DNA of 31,890 nucleotides from Bacillota bacterium (GCA_023386495.1 JAEWJS010000051.1:1-31890), one strand, 5' to 3'; shown: positions 1-7,948, counted from the first letter of the stretch. Program-made: numbers and translations. Notes: generated by a model from the sequence alone, not told the origin.

Positions 1-1028
1 CCGCTGAGGTGCAGGTGGCCGCCCAAGGCCAAGCCGGGCACCGGCATCGCGCCCGCGAGCCATCGCGCCGCCGTTCCCGGCGCGAGCCGGGCGGCCCGCA
101 CGAGCAGCTGCCGCACGTTCCGCGTCAGCCCGTCGGGGTCGCGCGCCGGGTCCGGGCGCAGCTCGGCAATCGGGCGGATCACCCGCCCGCCCGTGCGCAG
201 CGCGTCGCTGCCTGCCGCGCCATGCACCGGAAAATACCGGTCGGCTGACACGATTCGGCCGTCGCCGCCCAGCATGACGAATTCGGGATCGGCCCCGATC
301 AGCAGCCCAGAGCTCGCCCCCGTCCCTGTCCCCTGACCGCCCGCCTCCGGCAGCTCCGCCAGTACGCCTCGCTGCGCCTCGAACGCCTCGCGGAATCGCT
401 CCCAGGCCGCGAGCCACAGCGGCTCGTCTTCGCTCCTCGGCTCCAGCGACACCCCCGACACGGCGACCGCCCCCGCGTCATCTGCCGACAGCCGCACGGT
501 CGCGTAATCCAATCCAAGCGCGTAGACGGCCTTGCTGGCTGCGGCGGACAACCGCCGGAAGAGCGGATGGCGGCTGTCCCAGTCCGCCGGCAGTCCGGCA
601 CTCCCGCTGCCGATTCGCTGCACTGCCAGCGCTTCCAGATGGAAGACCGGCACCGCATAATGCCGCATTGCTGCCATCGCCGCATCCGCTGCCGCAGCCG
701 CGGCCCCAGCTGGTCCCGCTGCCCGGCCCCCGCTGCCCCACAATTCGTCCGCGTCGATTCCATACCCGAATGAGGGGGCGGTCCGCAGCCCCGCCCAGCG
801 CAGGCGCTGCAGAGCAGCCGCCGCGCCGAGCACGGCCGCTTCGCCGTTCAAGAACCAGCTGCCGCCGTTGCCAAGCGCGGCTTCTCCCGCTCGCGGCGCG
901 CCCGACTCCAGCACGGCATCGCGCGCATCCGGCTCCCCGTCCATGCCGACCACCGGCAGCCGTGCCAGCCGCGCCAACCCCAGCCACGCCTTGCCGCCGT
1001 CCGCCGCCATCCACAACCTGCCCGCCAT
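1..1028 (-). CDS. phiEco32-like amidoligase-type protein (3' end cut by window edge)
   Basis: The frame is open for 342 codons from an ATG at 1028 (preceded by GGAGGT, 7 nt spacing) to the left edge, so the C-terminus is missing. The first ~240 residues have no motif I recognise. From residue 245 the protein reads GADPEFVML, then DGRIVSADRYFP, then ELRPDP, and ends at the edge in GGHLHLS. This succession (GADPEF, E-x-RPDP, GGHLH) is what I know from the phiEco32-like COOH-NH2 ligase type 2 family, relatives of the glutamine synthetase fold thought to form amide or peptide bonds using ATP. The substrate is unknown. The gene lies 147 bp downstream of cotE on the same strand with a terminator hairpin between them, which suggests partial read-through or a separate promoter. 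Family assignment is fairly sure; a role in the spore coat is inference. Confidence 0.8.
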   Translation of the reverse strand, partial: MAGRLWMAADGGKAWLGLARLARLPVVGMDGEPDARDAVLESGAPRAGEAALGNGGSWFLNGEAAVLGAAAALQRLRWAGLRTAPSFGYGIDADELWGSGGRAAGPAGAAAAAADAAMAAMRHYAVPVFHLEALAVQRIGSGSAGLPADWDSRHPLFRRLSAAASKAVYALGLDYATVRLSADDAGAVAVSGVSLEPRSEDEPLWLAAWERFREAFEAQRGVLAELPEAGGQGTGTGASSGLLIGADPEFVMLGGDGRIVSADRYFPVHGAAGSDALRTGGRVIRPIAELRPDPARDPDGLTRNVRQLLVRAARLAPGTAARWLAGAMPVPGLALGGHLHLS

Positions 1029-1067
1029 CACGCCCACCTCCAGCCGATTTATTTTCGCCGTTGCAAC

Positions 1068-1089
1068 AAAAAAGAGGGCTCTCGCCCTC
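1068..1089 (-). terminator. Rho-independent terminator after cotE
   Basis: Read on the minus strand, a GAGGGC / GCCCTC stem with a 4-nt GAGA loop is followed by six T. It sits 87 bp after the cotE stop and 40 bp before the amidoligase start, so it should stop or attenuate cotE transcription. Confidence 0.8.
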
Positions 1090-1175
1090 GATAATTGCAC
1101 CGCTGCCGCATACACTGCTATCAACGAACGGCATTGCAGATCGCCGACGCCGCCTACGCCGGCTGCCCTACTCCC

Positions 1176-1733
1176 TTACAGCTCGTCGCTGAGCAGATCC
1201 GGATCGAGATCCTCGTAATCGCCGTCCTCGAAGCCGTCGTAATCCTTGCCGTCGTGGTCGCACCCGCCCGGGCATACCGCGACGCATACTTTCGTCTCGG
1301 CGATCATCTCTACCGCGAACTCGCGCTCGACGCGAACGACCACGCCCGTGCCGCTCGCCGATATGTTCGCTTCGACGCAGTTCGGATCCTGCGTTGCTTC
1401 CGCGGATACTTCCTCCGTGGAAGCCCTATGTTTGGGATCGAGGTAGGAGAGTCCGACGTTCTCGACGTAGTGCACCGTTTCTTTGGCTACGTCCGTTTCG
1501 GAATTGCGGTTGTAAGAATACCAGATGTTGATATCGTAAGTACCGATGACCTCGATGCCGTCGCCTGATCGGACTGCTTCATACTGATGGTTGATGATCC
1601 ATGCCCCCAGTATGCTCGTCGGGTGATGAGGCGGCGTAACGGTATGGTTTGCGGTGGAGAACTTACGACCTTTTCCGCAGACAGCTTTCGTTATGATCTC
1701 TCTGCACTGAAGCTGTTTATCTGCAATTGCCAT
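1176..1733 (-). CDS. cotE: Outer spore coat protein CotE
   Basis: CotE is the morphogenetic protein that assembles the outer coat around the Bacillus-type endospore. The 185-residue product has the typical CotE course: CREIITKAVCGKGRKF near the N-terminus, SILGAWIINH, YDINIWYSY, DPNCVEANIS in the second half, AEREF/ETKV-type strands (here VEREFAVEMIAETKV) and a strongly acidic tail rich in D and E. A longer reading frame exists (start at 1763), but the ATG at 1733 has GGAGGAGG 8 nt upstream and matches the family N-terminus, so it is preferred. A cysteine-containing CPGGC segment just before the acidic tail is unlike the Bacillus subtilis protein as I remember it. A terminator follows, then the amidoligase gene. 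In Bacillus the gene is made in the mother cell under sigma-E; a compatible promoter is visible upstream. Confidence 0.95.
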   Translation of the reverse strand: MAIADKQLQCREIITKAVCGKGRKFSTANHTVTPPHHPTSILGAWIINHQYEAVRSGDGIEVIGTYDINIWYSYNRNSETDVAKETVHYVENVGLSYLDPKHRASTEEVSAEATQDPNCVEANISASGTGVVVRVEREFAVEMIAETKVCVAVCPGGCDHDGKDYDGFEDGDYEDLDPDLLSDEL

Positions 1734-1767
1734 GTATTTAACCTCCTCCATACAATCATTCACTTAA

Positions 1768-1797
1768 AGTGTATGCAGGACATTCGTCTAGGGTGAC
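1768..1797 (-). promoter_or_regulatory. Possible sigma-E promoter of cotE
   Basis: On the minus strand GTCACCCT (1790-1797) and CATACACT (1768-1775) are separated by 14 bp. The -10 fits the sigma-E type CATACANT well and the -35 keeps only the GTCA part. It lies 35 bp before the cotE start, where a sporulation promoter is expected. Motif reading by eye only. Confidence 0.5.
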
Positions 1798-1805
1798 TGT
1801 TTCTT

Positions 1806-2774
1806 TTATTTTATTTCATCGCCGATTGGAAGCTTCTTTTTCTTCCATTTCTTCGCCAGCATGAGGTACCGCTCCAATTCTCTGCACAGCTGCAGGAGAG
1901 CCGCGCGCACTTCGAATTCCTCACGCGTCTCGGGCAGCGCCATCGCGCGGAACTGTCTCTCGGCCTCTTGCAGTCTCCATTCTCCGCTCCCCGTATACAC
2001 GTCCGACTTGATATCTTCGCAGAGATGCTCGAACAGTTCGGCCACCGCCTCGCCTTGCGGCAGCTTTTCATAGATGAAGGCAATCATCTCGGTCATGCGC
2101 TGGACAAGCTCGAATTGCAGCCCGCGCATCGCGAAGTAAGTGTCCCAATACGCTTGATGCCGCCACATCCGATTCTCGCGGCTCATCCCGGCGTACCGCG
2201 TGCCGTCCTCAATAGCGCGTTCGATCGCGAGCAGCTGCTCGCCGCTCCATATGTGGCTCGGATCGCGAAGCGTCGCGGCTAGCTCATGGAAGGTCGCCGC
2301 GAACAACGCTTCAGTCTCCTGGCGCAGCTGCTCCAGCTTCCGATCCTCGCGCGGCATATAGATGAAGTTCACCAGCGTCGCCCAGCCCAAGCCGATCGCC
2401 AGAAGCAGCGTCTCGTTCAGGATCAGCTCGCCGGTAATGACCCCGCTCCCGAACAGATGGAACACGATGACCGAGCTCGTGACGATGCCGTCCTTGAGCT
2501 GCAGCCGCGCCAACACCGGGAAGGCGAGCAAAATGTACAGCGACAGCGCCCAGATCTCGAAGCCGAACGCGTAGAAGACCGCCGAGGCGAAGGCCAAGCC
2601 GAGCATCGATGCCAGGAAACGGGTCGCGACGCTGCGCAACCCCTTCATGCGCGTCGTCTCGACGCCCAGAATCGCGAGCAGACCAGCCGACAGCGGCTGG
2701 TCGAGTCCGATCCAATATGCGGTTGAGATCGCCAGAAGCGCGGCGATAGCTGTTTTGACGACGCGAATGCCCAC
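1806..2774 (-). CDS. YqjA/ArAE-type aromatic acid exporter family membrane protein
   Basis: The 322-residue product has about four to five hydrophobic segments in its first ~145 residues (from AAIALLAISTAYWIG through LLLAIGLGWATLVNFIYMP), then a long charged, helical cytoplasmic half. This two-part build, with the conserved N-terminal KTAIAA start and the MPREDRKLEQLR junction, matches the B. subtilis YqjA family (DUF939, now aromatic acid exporter ArAE type 1 with its C-terminal domain). The start is GTG at 2774, with GGAAGG 9 nt upstream. The gene follows the ABC permease by 41 bp on the same strand and could be read from the same transcript; it ends 8 bp before the putative cotE promoter. 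The transported substrate cannot be read from the sequence. Confidence 0.8.
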   Translation of the reverse strand: MGIRVVKTAIAALLAISTAYWIGLDQPLSAGLLAILGVETTRMKGLRSVATRFLASMLGLAFASAVFYAFGFEIWALSLYILLAFPVLARLQLKDGIVTSSVIVFHLFGSGVITGELILNETLLLAIGLGWATLVNFIYMPREDRKLEQLRQETEALFAATFHELAATLRDPSHIWSGEQLLAIERAIEDGTRYAGMSRENRMWRHQAYWDTYFAMRGLQFELVQRMTEMIAFIYEKLPQGEAVAELFEHLCEDIKSDVYTGSGEWRLQEAERQFRAMALPETREEFEVRAALLQLCRELERYLMLAKKWKKKKLPIGDEIK

Positions 2775-2815
2775 GAGATGCTGCCTTCCTTCCGGAGGAA
2801 AAAGTTACCTCTATC

Positions 2816-3637
2816 CTACCGTTCGCGCCACCCTGCGGTCAATCGATCTTCGAGCATCGTGACAAGCTGATACATGACGACCGCCACCAGCGCAATGACG
2901 AGCAGGCTCGCCAGCACCAGCGTGAAGTTGAACACTTGGAAGCCGTAGATGATCAGATAGCCGAGCCCTTGCTTCGCCGTGAGGAATTCCCCTACGATGA
3001 CGCCGACCCATGCCAGACCGACGTTTACCTTCAGCGCCGAGACGATCACCGGGAAGGACGCAGGCAGAATGGCCATACGGAACACCTGCCCCTTGGTGCC
3101 TCCGAACAGCCGGATGACCTTGACGTAGTTCGCGTCGATCTCGCGGAACCGGCTATAGATCGTTAACGTCGTAATGATGACCGTGATGGACAGCGCCATC
3201 GCAATGATGGACAAGTAACCGGGACCTAGGCCTACGATGAAAATCGGTCCGAGCGCAACCTTCGGCATGCTGTTAAGCACGACGAGGTAAGGGTCCGCGG
3301 CGCGCGACAGGAACGGGAACCACCACAGCAGCGCCGCGATCATCGCCCCGAGCAGCGTGCCGAGCACGAACCCGCCGATCGTCTCGGCTACCGTCGTGCC
3401 GACATGCGGGAGCAGCGTGCCGTCGAGCAGCATCCTGTGCAGCAAGTCGACCATCTTGCTCGGGTAGCTGAACAGCAGCACGTCGATCCAGCCCAGCCTG
3501 CCCGCGGCCTCCCACAGCGCGACGAATGCGAGCAGCACGGCGCATTGGACGACGCGAACGCCGACCGTCACGCGTCTGCTGCGGCGCGCGTATTCCCGTT
3601 CCAGACCGTTCATCCAGCTCTGCTTGCCGTCAGCCAT
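2816..3637 (-). CDS. ABC transporter permease (SsuC/TauC/ThiX type)
   Basis: This 273-residue protein is the membrane channel subunit of an importer. It has six to seven hydrophobic segments and the BPD_transp_1 coupling region with the EFLTA-x-x-GLGY-like motif (GEFLTAKQGLGYLI) and the VLNSMPKVALGPIF loop seen in sulfonate/nitrate/taurine-type permeases. A longer frame starts at 3694, but the ATG at 3637 has AAAGGGGG about 9 nt upstream and overlaps the ATPase stop by 8 bp, which indicates translational coupling. It is the third gene of the lipoprotein-ATPase-permease operon. The substrate is not determinable; the class covers sulfonates, nitrate, HMP (thiamine precursor) and others. Confidence 0.9.
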   Translation of the reverse strand: MADGKQSWMNGLEREYARRSRRVTVGVRVVQCAVLLAFVALWEAAGRLGWIDVLLFSYPSKMVDLLHRMLLDGTLLPHVGTTVAETIGGFVLGTLLGAMIAALLWWFPFLSRAADPYLVVLNSMPKVALGPIFIVGLGPGYLSIIAMALSITVIITTLTIYSRFREIDANYVKVIRLFGGTKGQVFRMAILPASFPVIVSALKVNVGLAWVGVIVGEFLTAKQGLGYLIIYGFQVFNFTLVLASLLVIALVAVVMYQLVTMLEDRLTAGWRER

Positions 3638-4415
3638 CCGCTCCGCCCCCTTTCCGTTCGTCGATGAGCGCCCAGAGCTGCTCGAACAGCTCATTGAAAC
3701 CCTGCAGCTTGCGGGCTGCGGTCGGCCGCGCCGCCCGCATCGCTTCCGGCACCTCGAAGACGGTATGGATACGGCCCGGCGACGCGCCGAGCACGACGAC
3801 CCGATCGCTCATGGCTGCCGCTTCCGCGAGGTCGTGGGTAACGAGCAAGGCGGTCTTGTTATGCCGCCGCAGCGTCTCCCATACGAGATCCTCCAGTTGC
3901 AGCTTAATATGCATGTCGAGCGCGGAGAACGGCTCGTCGAGCAGCAGCACATCCGGCTCCGTCGACAGCGTCCTGACCAGCGCGGCACGCTGGCGCATGC
4001 CCCCGGACAGCTCGTGCGGATATCGGCCTGCCGTTCCCGCGAGTCCGAGCTCCTCCAGCAGGCCTTCCACGCGCCTTGCTGCGGCAGCCGTCCGATTCCC
4101 CGCGATCTCGTAACCGATTAGCGCATTGTCCAGAATGGTCCGCCATGGGAACAGGTAATCCTGCTGCAGCATGTAGCCGATGCGCGAGGTCGGGCCGTTC
4201 ACGGGCTTGGTACCGAGGAGCACGTTTCCTTTCGAGGGCGGGAAGAGACCGGCCAGCAGGCTGAGCAGCGTCGTCTTGCCGCACCCGCTAGGCCCGACCA
4301 GACTGACGAACTCGCCGTCCGAGACGGCCAGACTGATATCCTCGACTGCCAGCCGCGCGCCTTGCTTCCCTACATAAGCATGCGACACGTCCTTCAGTTG
4401 CAGCATCGTCCCCAT
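3630..4415 (-). CDS. ABC transporter ATP-binding protein (importer, NitT/TauT class)
   Basis: The 261-residue ATPase powers the neighbouring permease. Walker A is GPSGCGKTT (residues 41-49), the Q-loop lies in MLQQDYLFP (82-90), the signature LSGGM is at 136-140, Walker B LLLDEP ends near residue 162, and the switch histidine is in VTHD (192-195). All key residues are intact. The start at 4415 follows AAGGAGG with 8 nt spacing. It lies 52 bp after the lipoprotein gene and overlaps the permease by 8 bp, so the three form one operon. Confidence 0.93.
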   Translation of the reverse strand: MGTMLQLKDVSHAYVGKQGARLAVEDISLAVSDGEFVSLVGPSGCGKTTLLSLLAGLFPPSKGNVLLGTKPVNGPTSRIGYMLQQDYLFPWRTILDNALIGYEIAGNRTAAAARRVEGLLEELGLAGTAGRYPHELSGGMRQRAALVRTLSTEPDVLLLDEPFSALDMHIKLQLEDLVWETLRRHNKTALLVTHDLAEAAAMSDRVVVLGASPGRIHTVFEVPEAMRAARPTAARKLQGFNELFEQLWALIDERKGGGADG

Positions 4416-4467
4416 CGTGCATCCCTCCTTATCGTCACTGGTACGTTGGGCTGGAAGGTAACTCGCC

Positions 4468-5469
4468 TTAGCGAATGGCTTGCTCCGCGAACGAATTGTC
4501 GACGATCGCGCTATGCGGCGTCCGCTCGGGCAGCTCGCCGGCCGACTCCATCACGTCCAGCAGGTTGTTCCATTCCGTTTCGTCCACGACCGGGCTGGTC
4601 GCGTACGAGCCTTGCTCCTTGTAACGCTTGATGACGCTCACGACAACGGCCTTATCCGTCTCCGGAAAATAGTCCAGCACCGCATCCGCGATCTCCTCCG
4701 GCGAATGCTCATCTACCCATTGCTGCGCCTTGACGATCGCGTTCGTAAAGCGCTGCACGGCGTCCTCGTTCTTGCCGATGTAGCTCTTCTTCGCCATGAA
4801 TACCGTATAAGGCAGATGGCCGCTCTCGACGCCGAACGACGCGATGACATGGCCCTTGCCTTCCTGCTCGAAGATCGATGCCTGCGGCTCGAACAATTGC
4901 ACGTATTCGCCCGTGCCGGAAGCGAATGCCGCCGCGATGTTCGCGAAGTCGACGTTCTGGATCAACTCCAGGTCGTTATGCGGGTCGATGCCGTGCTTCT
5001 TCAGCGTGAATTCGCCCGCCATCTGCGGCATGCCGCCCTTGCGCTGGCCGAGGAACACGGAGCCCTTCAGGTCGTTCCAATCGAATGCTGCCGGCTTCTC
5101 TCTGGCGACCAGGAACGTGCCGTCCGTCTGCGTCAGCTGAGCGAAGTTGATGACCGGGTCCTCTGCCCCTTGCTGGTACACGTAGATCGACGTCTCCGAG
5201 CCGACCAGCGCGACATCGATGCCGCCGGACAGCAAGGCCGTCATCGTCTTGTCGCCGCCAGCCGTCGTCTGCAGCTCGACGTCAAGCCCTTCCGCCTCGA
5301 ACATCCCCTGCGTAAGCGCGACATACTGCGGCGCATAGAACACCGAGCGCGTCACCTCGCCCACGCGTATCTTCGTCTTGCTATCGTTGCCGCTGCCTCC
5401 GCATCCGGCCAGCAGCGCGACGACCATCGCGCATACCAGCAGGCATGCTGCCGCTCTGCTTCTCCTCAT
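4468..5469 (-). CDS. ABC transporter substrate-binding lipoprotein (NMT1/THI5-like)
   Basis: This 333-residue lipoprotein catches the substrate outside the cell. A short basic N-terminus and hydrophobic stretch end in the lipobox LLAGC with the lipidated cysteine at residue 23. The mature part opens with IRVGEVTRSVFYAPQYVA and GMFEAEGLDVEL, and has the SGGIDVALVG segment typical of NMT1/SsuA-like proteins. GGAGGCGG lies upstream of the ATG. It leads the importer operon. The family binds thiamine precursors, sulfonates, nitrate or taurine; nothing here decides between them, and no riboswitch was seen upstream. Confidence 0.9.
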   Translation of the reverse strand: MRRSRAAACLLVCAMVVALLAGCGGSGNDSKTKIRVGEVTRSVFYAPQYVALTQGMFEAEGLDVELQTTAGGDKTMTALLSGGIDVALVGSETSIYVYQQGAEDPVINFAQLTQTDGTFLVAREKPAAFDWNDLKGSVFLGQRKGGMPQMAGEFTLKKHGIDPHNDLELIQNVDFANIAAAFASGTGEYVQLFEPQASIFEQEGKGHVIASFGVESGHLPYTVFMAKKSYIGKNEDAVQRFTNAIVKAQQWVDEHSPEEIADAVLDYFPETDKAVVVSVIKRYKEQGSYATSPVVDETEWNNLLDVMESAGELPERTPHSAIVDNSFAEQAIR

Positions 5470-5595
5470 GAGCTACCGCCTCCAATAACGTTGTTATTCA
5501 GCGTATGCGGAACTGGGCGCATTGGTGAGAAGCGGCTGCGTTATTGGGATAATAGGTTGTCGGCGCAGACGCTAAGTTTGACGGGAAGGCTCGCG

Positions 5596-5632
5596 GGGGT
5601 GCGGGGTGCAGGGTGCAGGGTACGGGGTGCGG
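5596..5632 (+). repeat. Period-7 G-rich tandem repeat (GGGGTGC)
   Basis: Five consecutive heptamers (GGGGTGC, GGGGTGC, AGGGTGC, AGGGTAC, GGGGTGC) give five runs of three or more G separated by short loops on the plus strand. Such a pattern can form a G-quadruplex. It lies about 125 bp upstream of the lipoprotein gene, on the non-template side for minus-strand readers turned around. Confidence 0.85.
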
Positions 5633-5679
5633 AAGCGATATGCGGAATGGGCTTAATAGATGGGCAGGCCATTTGCGAA

Positions 5680-5884
5680 GCAATTGCGCTGATAAGGGAT
5701 GTGCATGCGCTAATTTCATACGATATCGCTCATTTTAAGCCAATAGCGTATAGAATGCGCTAAATAGCGCACACCTGTTCGCTAATTAGCGCTCTCAGGC
5801 GATTTAGGGCATCTATGTGGGGCTAAGCCCTAGAATTAGCGCATGGGGGTACGTTAACAGCGAAAATGCTTCGCTATTGCATCC
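5680..5884. repeat. Interspersed ~200-bp GCGCTAAT element, copy 1
   Basis: The stretch is built of short words such as GCGCTAAT, TTCGCTAATTAGCG and TTAACAGCG, with small palindromes (GCGCTA-aa-TAGCGC at 5757-5770; CGCTAATTAGCG at 5780-5791). It is collinear and in the same orientation with 31641-31845: anchors at 5686, 5706, 5757, 5834, 5854 and 5870 match anchors at 31650, 31671, 31720, 31797, 31818 and 31834 with nearly equal spacing. Non-coding, more AT-rich than the genes around it. Confidence 0.75.
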
Positions 5885-5940
5885 GAGCGATCTGCCTGCA
5901 CACGTTCTCACCAGATCTCCAGCTTGGGCTCAATCCGCCT

Positions 5941-6058
5941 TCCTGACGGGAAGGGATAGTACCCCAAAGGCAGACGTCTGAGCTTACGATCGCCGACTTT
6001 CAGCATGCCGGCTGCGTCGTGCTGCCCTCTCCTGACGGAAAGGGATAGTGGCCCAAAG
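5941..6058. repeat. Pair of 29-bp direct repeats
   Basis: The 29-bp unit beginning TCCTGACGG and ending CCCAAAG occurs at 5941-5969 and 6030-6058, 26 of 29 positions identical, 89 bp apart. No coding role is apparent. Confidence 0.75.
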
Positions 6059-6113
6059 ACCGCCATACGCCCAGACACCGCAAGCCACGCGCCTGCCGCA
6101 CCTGTCCTGACAG

Positions 6114-6213
6114 GCTTGCACCCTCAAGCCTGCCGCCCCTGCTCCGACTTCGCTTGCACCCTCAAGCCTGCCGCTCATGCCCCGACTTCGCTTGCAGTTT
6201 CGCGCCTGCCGCC
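6114..6213. repeat. 38-bp tandem repeat, 2.7 copies
   Basis: Units start at 6114, 6152 and 6190, each with GCTTGCA at the start and a CCTGCCGC core; the first two are nearly identical and the third is truncated and diverged. The first unit can fold as AGGCTTG / CAAGCCT around a short loop. Confidence 0.8.
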
Positions 6214-6241
6214 GCACACAACTTACACCCTCCCGAACAGC

Positions 6242-6282
6242 AAAAACCCGACCGCGAGCAGCAGAACTGCAGCGCGGTCGGG
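6242..6282 (-). terminator. Rho-independent terminator of the M32 carboxypeptidase gene
   Basis: On the minus strand a perfect 10-bp stem CCCGACCGCG / CGCGGTCGGG with a 16-nt loop is followed by five T. It starts 10 bp after the stop codon. Confidence 0.9.
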
Positions 6283-6292
6283 CATCACACTT

Positions 6293-7801
6293 TTACAACT
6301 TATAGATTTCCTTGTACTTCGTCTCGAGGTATGCGACCAGATGAGCCGGATCAAGCGGCTTGCCCGTCACCCGGCGGATGATCTCGGACGGCGTCTCCAG
6401 CTTGCCGTACTTGTACACTTGCTCGGTCAGCCATGCCTTAATCGGCAGCAGATTGCCTTCTCTGACCTGCTCCCACATGTCCGGCATCGCCTGCTCCATC
6501 TTGTCCGCGAACTGCGCCGCGTACATGTTGCCGAGCGAGTAGGACGGGAAGTAGCCGAATGCGCCGCCAGACCAATGCACGTCCTGCAGCACGCCTTCCG
6601 CATTATTCGCAGGCTCGATGCCGAGGTACTCCTTGTACTTGGCGTTCCAGATTTCCGGCAGGTCCGCTGCCTTGGCGCCGCCGTTGAAGATCATCTTCTC
6701 GATCTCGTAACGGATAATAATATGAAGGTTATAGGTCAGCTCATCGGCCTCGATCCGGATCAGCGACGGTTCGACGACGTTGATCGCGCGGTAGAAGTCC
6801 TCTACGTCGACGTCCAGCTGCCCTGGGAACAGCTTCTGCAGATCGCCGAAGTAACGGCTCCAGAACGGCTTGCTGCGCCCGATGACATTTTCCCAGAAAC
6901 GGGATTGCGACTCATGGATGCCCATGGACGTGCCGGTGCAGAGCGACGTGCCCAGCAGCTCCGGCATAATATTCTGCTCGTAGAGCGCATGCCCGCCTTC
7001 GTGGATCGTGCCGAAGAGCGCGCTGGTCACGTCATTCGGCAGGTAGCGCGTCGTGATGCGGACATCGCCCGGCGTCAGCCCGGTCGCGAACGGATGCACG
7101 CTCTCGTCCAGCCGCCCGGCCTCGAAGTCGTAGCCCATCTGCTCCAGGATGAACAAGCTGAACGCCTTCTGCTGCTCCTTCGGATACGTCTGCCCGAGGA
7201 AGGCGCGATCCGGCTGATGGGGCGAAGCGGCAATCGCCGCGGCCAGCGGCACGAGCTTCTCCCGCAAGCCGCCGAACACGCGATCGAGCTCCGCGGTCGT
7301 CATATCCGGCTCATACATGTCGAGCAGCGTATCGTACCGCGTCGCCTTCGGACCCCACAGGTCGATGAAGCGGTTCGTGTAATCGATGATCCGCTCCAGG
7401 TACGGCTGGAAGCCGGCGTAATCGTTCCGCTCCTTCGCTTCCTCCCAGAACGATTCGGCCTGCGAAGTCAGCACGACATACTCCTGGTACAGCTCCGGCG
7501 GGATGCGGCGGTTGCGATCGTAATCCTTTTTCGTCTCCGTCACGAGCCTGCGGTCGATGGCCGAGAGCTCCGCCAGCGTCCCGCTCTCCCCCAGCCGCTC
7601 CAGCAGCTCGCCCATCTCATCGGATGTCGAGAGCTTGAACGATTCCGCCGACAGCATGCCGATTGCCTCGGAGCGGGATTCCACTCCTTTGCGCGGCGCG
7701 CCGGTCCTCAGATCCCAATAGACGACGCCAAGTATTTCGTCATAGCTCTTAATCTTCTTGACGCGATCCTTGAATGCTTGAAGCGCTTCCTTTACATCCA
7801 T
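6293..7801 (-). CDS. M32 family metallocarboxypeptidase (Taq/Bs carboxypeptidase type)
   Basis: The 502-residue enzyme removes residues from peptide C-termini using a divalent metal. All M32 marks are present: HPF (236-238), DVRIT (246-250), the zinc motif HEGGH (267-271), HESQS with the third metal ligand Glu297, an EADELTYNLH segment, and GVLQDVHWSGG near the C-terminus. Length is normal for the family (~500). The frame continues upstream to 8011, but the ATG at 7801 with GAAAGGTGG upstream matches the family N-terminus (MDVKEALQAF). The gene is transcribed alone, diverging from the YqkB-like gene at 7949 and ending in its own terminator. Probably cytosolic, as no signal peptide is present. 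Confidence 0.93.
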   Translation of the reverse strand: MDVKEALQAFKDRVKKIKSYDEILGVVYWDLRTGAPRKGVESRSEAIGMLSAESFKLSTSDEMGELLERLGESGTLAELSAIDRRLVTETKKDYDRNRRIPPELYQEYVVLTSQAESFWEEAKERNDYAGFQPYLERIIDYTNRFIDLWGPKATRYDTLLDMYEPDMTTAELDRVFGGLREKLVPLAAAIAASPHQPDRAFLGQTYPKEQQKAFSLFILEQMGYDFEAGRLDESVHPFATGLTPGDVRITTRYLPNDVTSALFGTIHEGGHALYEQNIMPELLGTSLCTGTSMGIHESQSRFWENVIGRSKPFWSRYFGDLQKLFPGQLDVDVEDFYRAINVVEPSLIRIEADELTYNLHIIIRYEIEKMIFNGGAKAADLPEIWNAKYKEYLGIEPANNAEGVLQDVHWSGGAFGYFPSYSLGNMYAAQFADKMEQAMPDMWEQVREGNLLPIKAWLTEQVYKYGKLETPSEIIRRVTGKPLDPAHLVAYLETKYKEIYKL

Positions 7802-7948
7802 CCGATTTCCACCTTTCTCCATGCGATATCCTTCCTCTTGATCATACTTTTTACAAAACGTATAATCAAATTCGACCCTTAGTTGACTCGGATGCGTCAG
7901 CATAATAGAGACTCGGGATACGAGATACTTGGAGAGGAGCTGAATGCG

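Larger units (their letters stand above)
5470..6292. other. Long non-coding stretch with repeats upstream of the ABC importer
   Basis: No reading frame with a ribosome binding site or recognisable product is present. From left to right it holds: a short inverted repeat AATAAC-gtt-GTTATT (5485-5499) just upstream of the lipoprotein ribosome binding site; a period-7 G-rich tract; a ~200-bp interspersed element; two 29-bp direct repeats; 2.7 copies of a 38-bp tandem repeat; and the terminator of the M32 peptidase gene. Long open frames here are explained by high GC content. Confidence 0.7.

Noticed and set aside
478..1134. A 218-codon minus-strand frame over the amidoligase region
   Set aside because: Low-complexity Gly/Arg/Ala composition; the amidoligase frame from 1028 has a ribosome site and family motifs.
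5470..5600. Riboswitch (TPP or other) upstream of the ABC importer
   Set aside because: No conserved core such as the TPP or cobalamin box could be recognised; only a short dyad near the ribosome site is seen.
4480..5763. A 427-codon plus-strand frame opposite the substrate-binding protein
   Set aside because: Antisense to a complete lipoprotein gene and running into repeats; no start signal or motif.
5680..5884. Possible CRISPR array or attachment site
   Set aside because: The repeated words are short, unevenly spaced and without unique spacers of constant length; no cas or integrase gene is near.
6005..7882. A 625-codon plus-strand frame opposite the M32 carboxypeptidase
   Set aside because: It runs antisense through the peptidase and its terminator; the composition is that of a shadow and the peptidase frame carries all family motifs.
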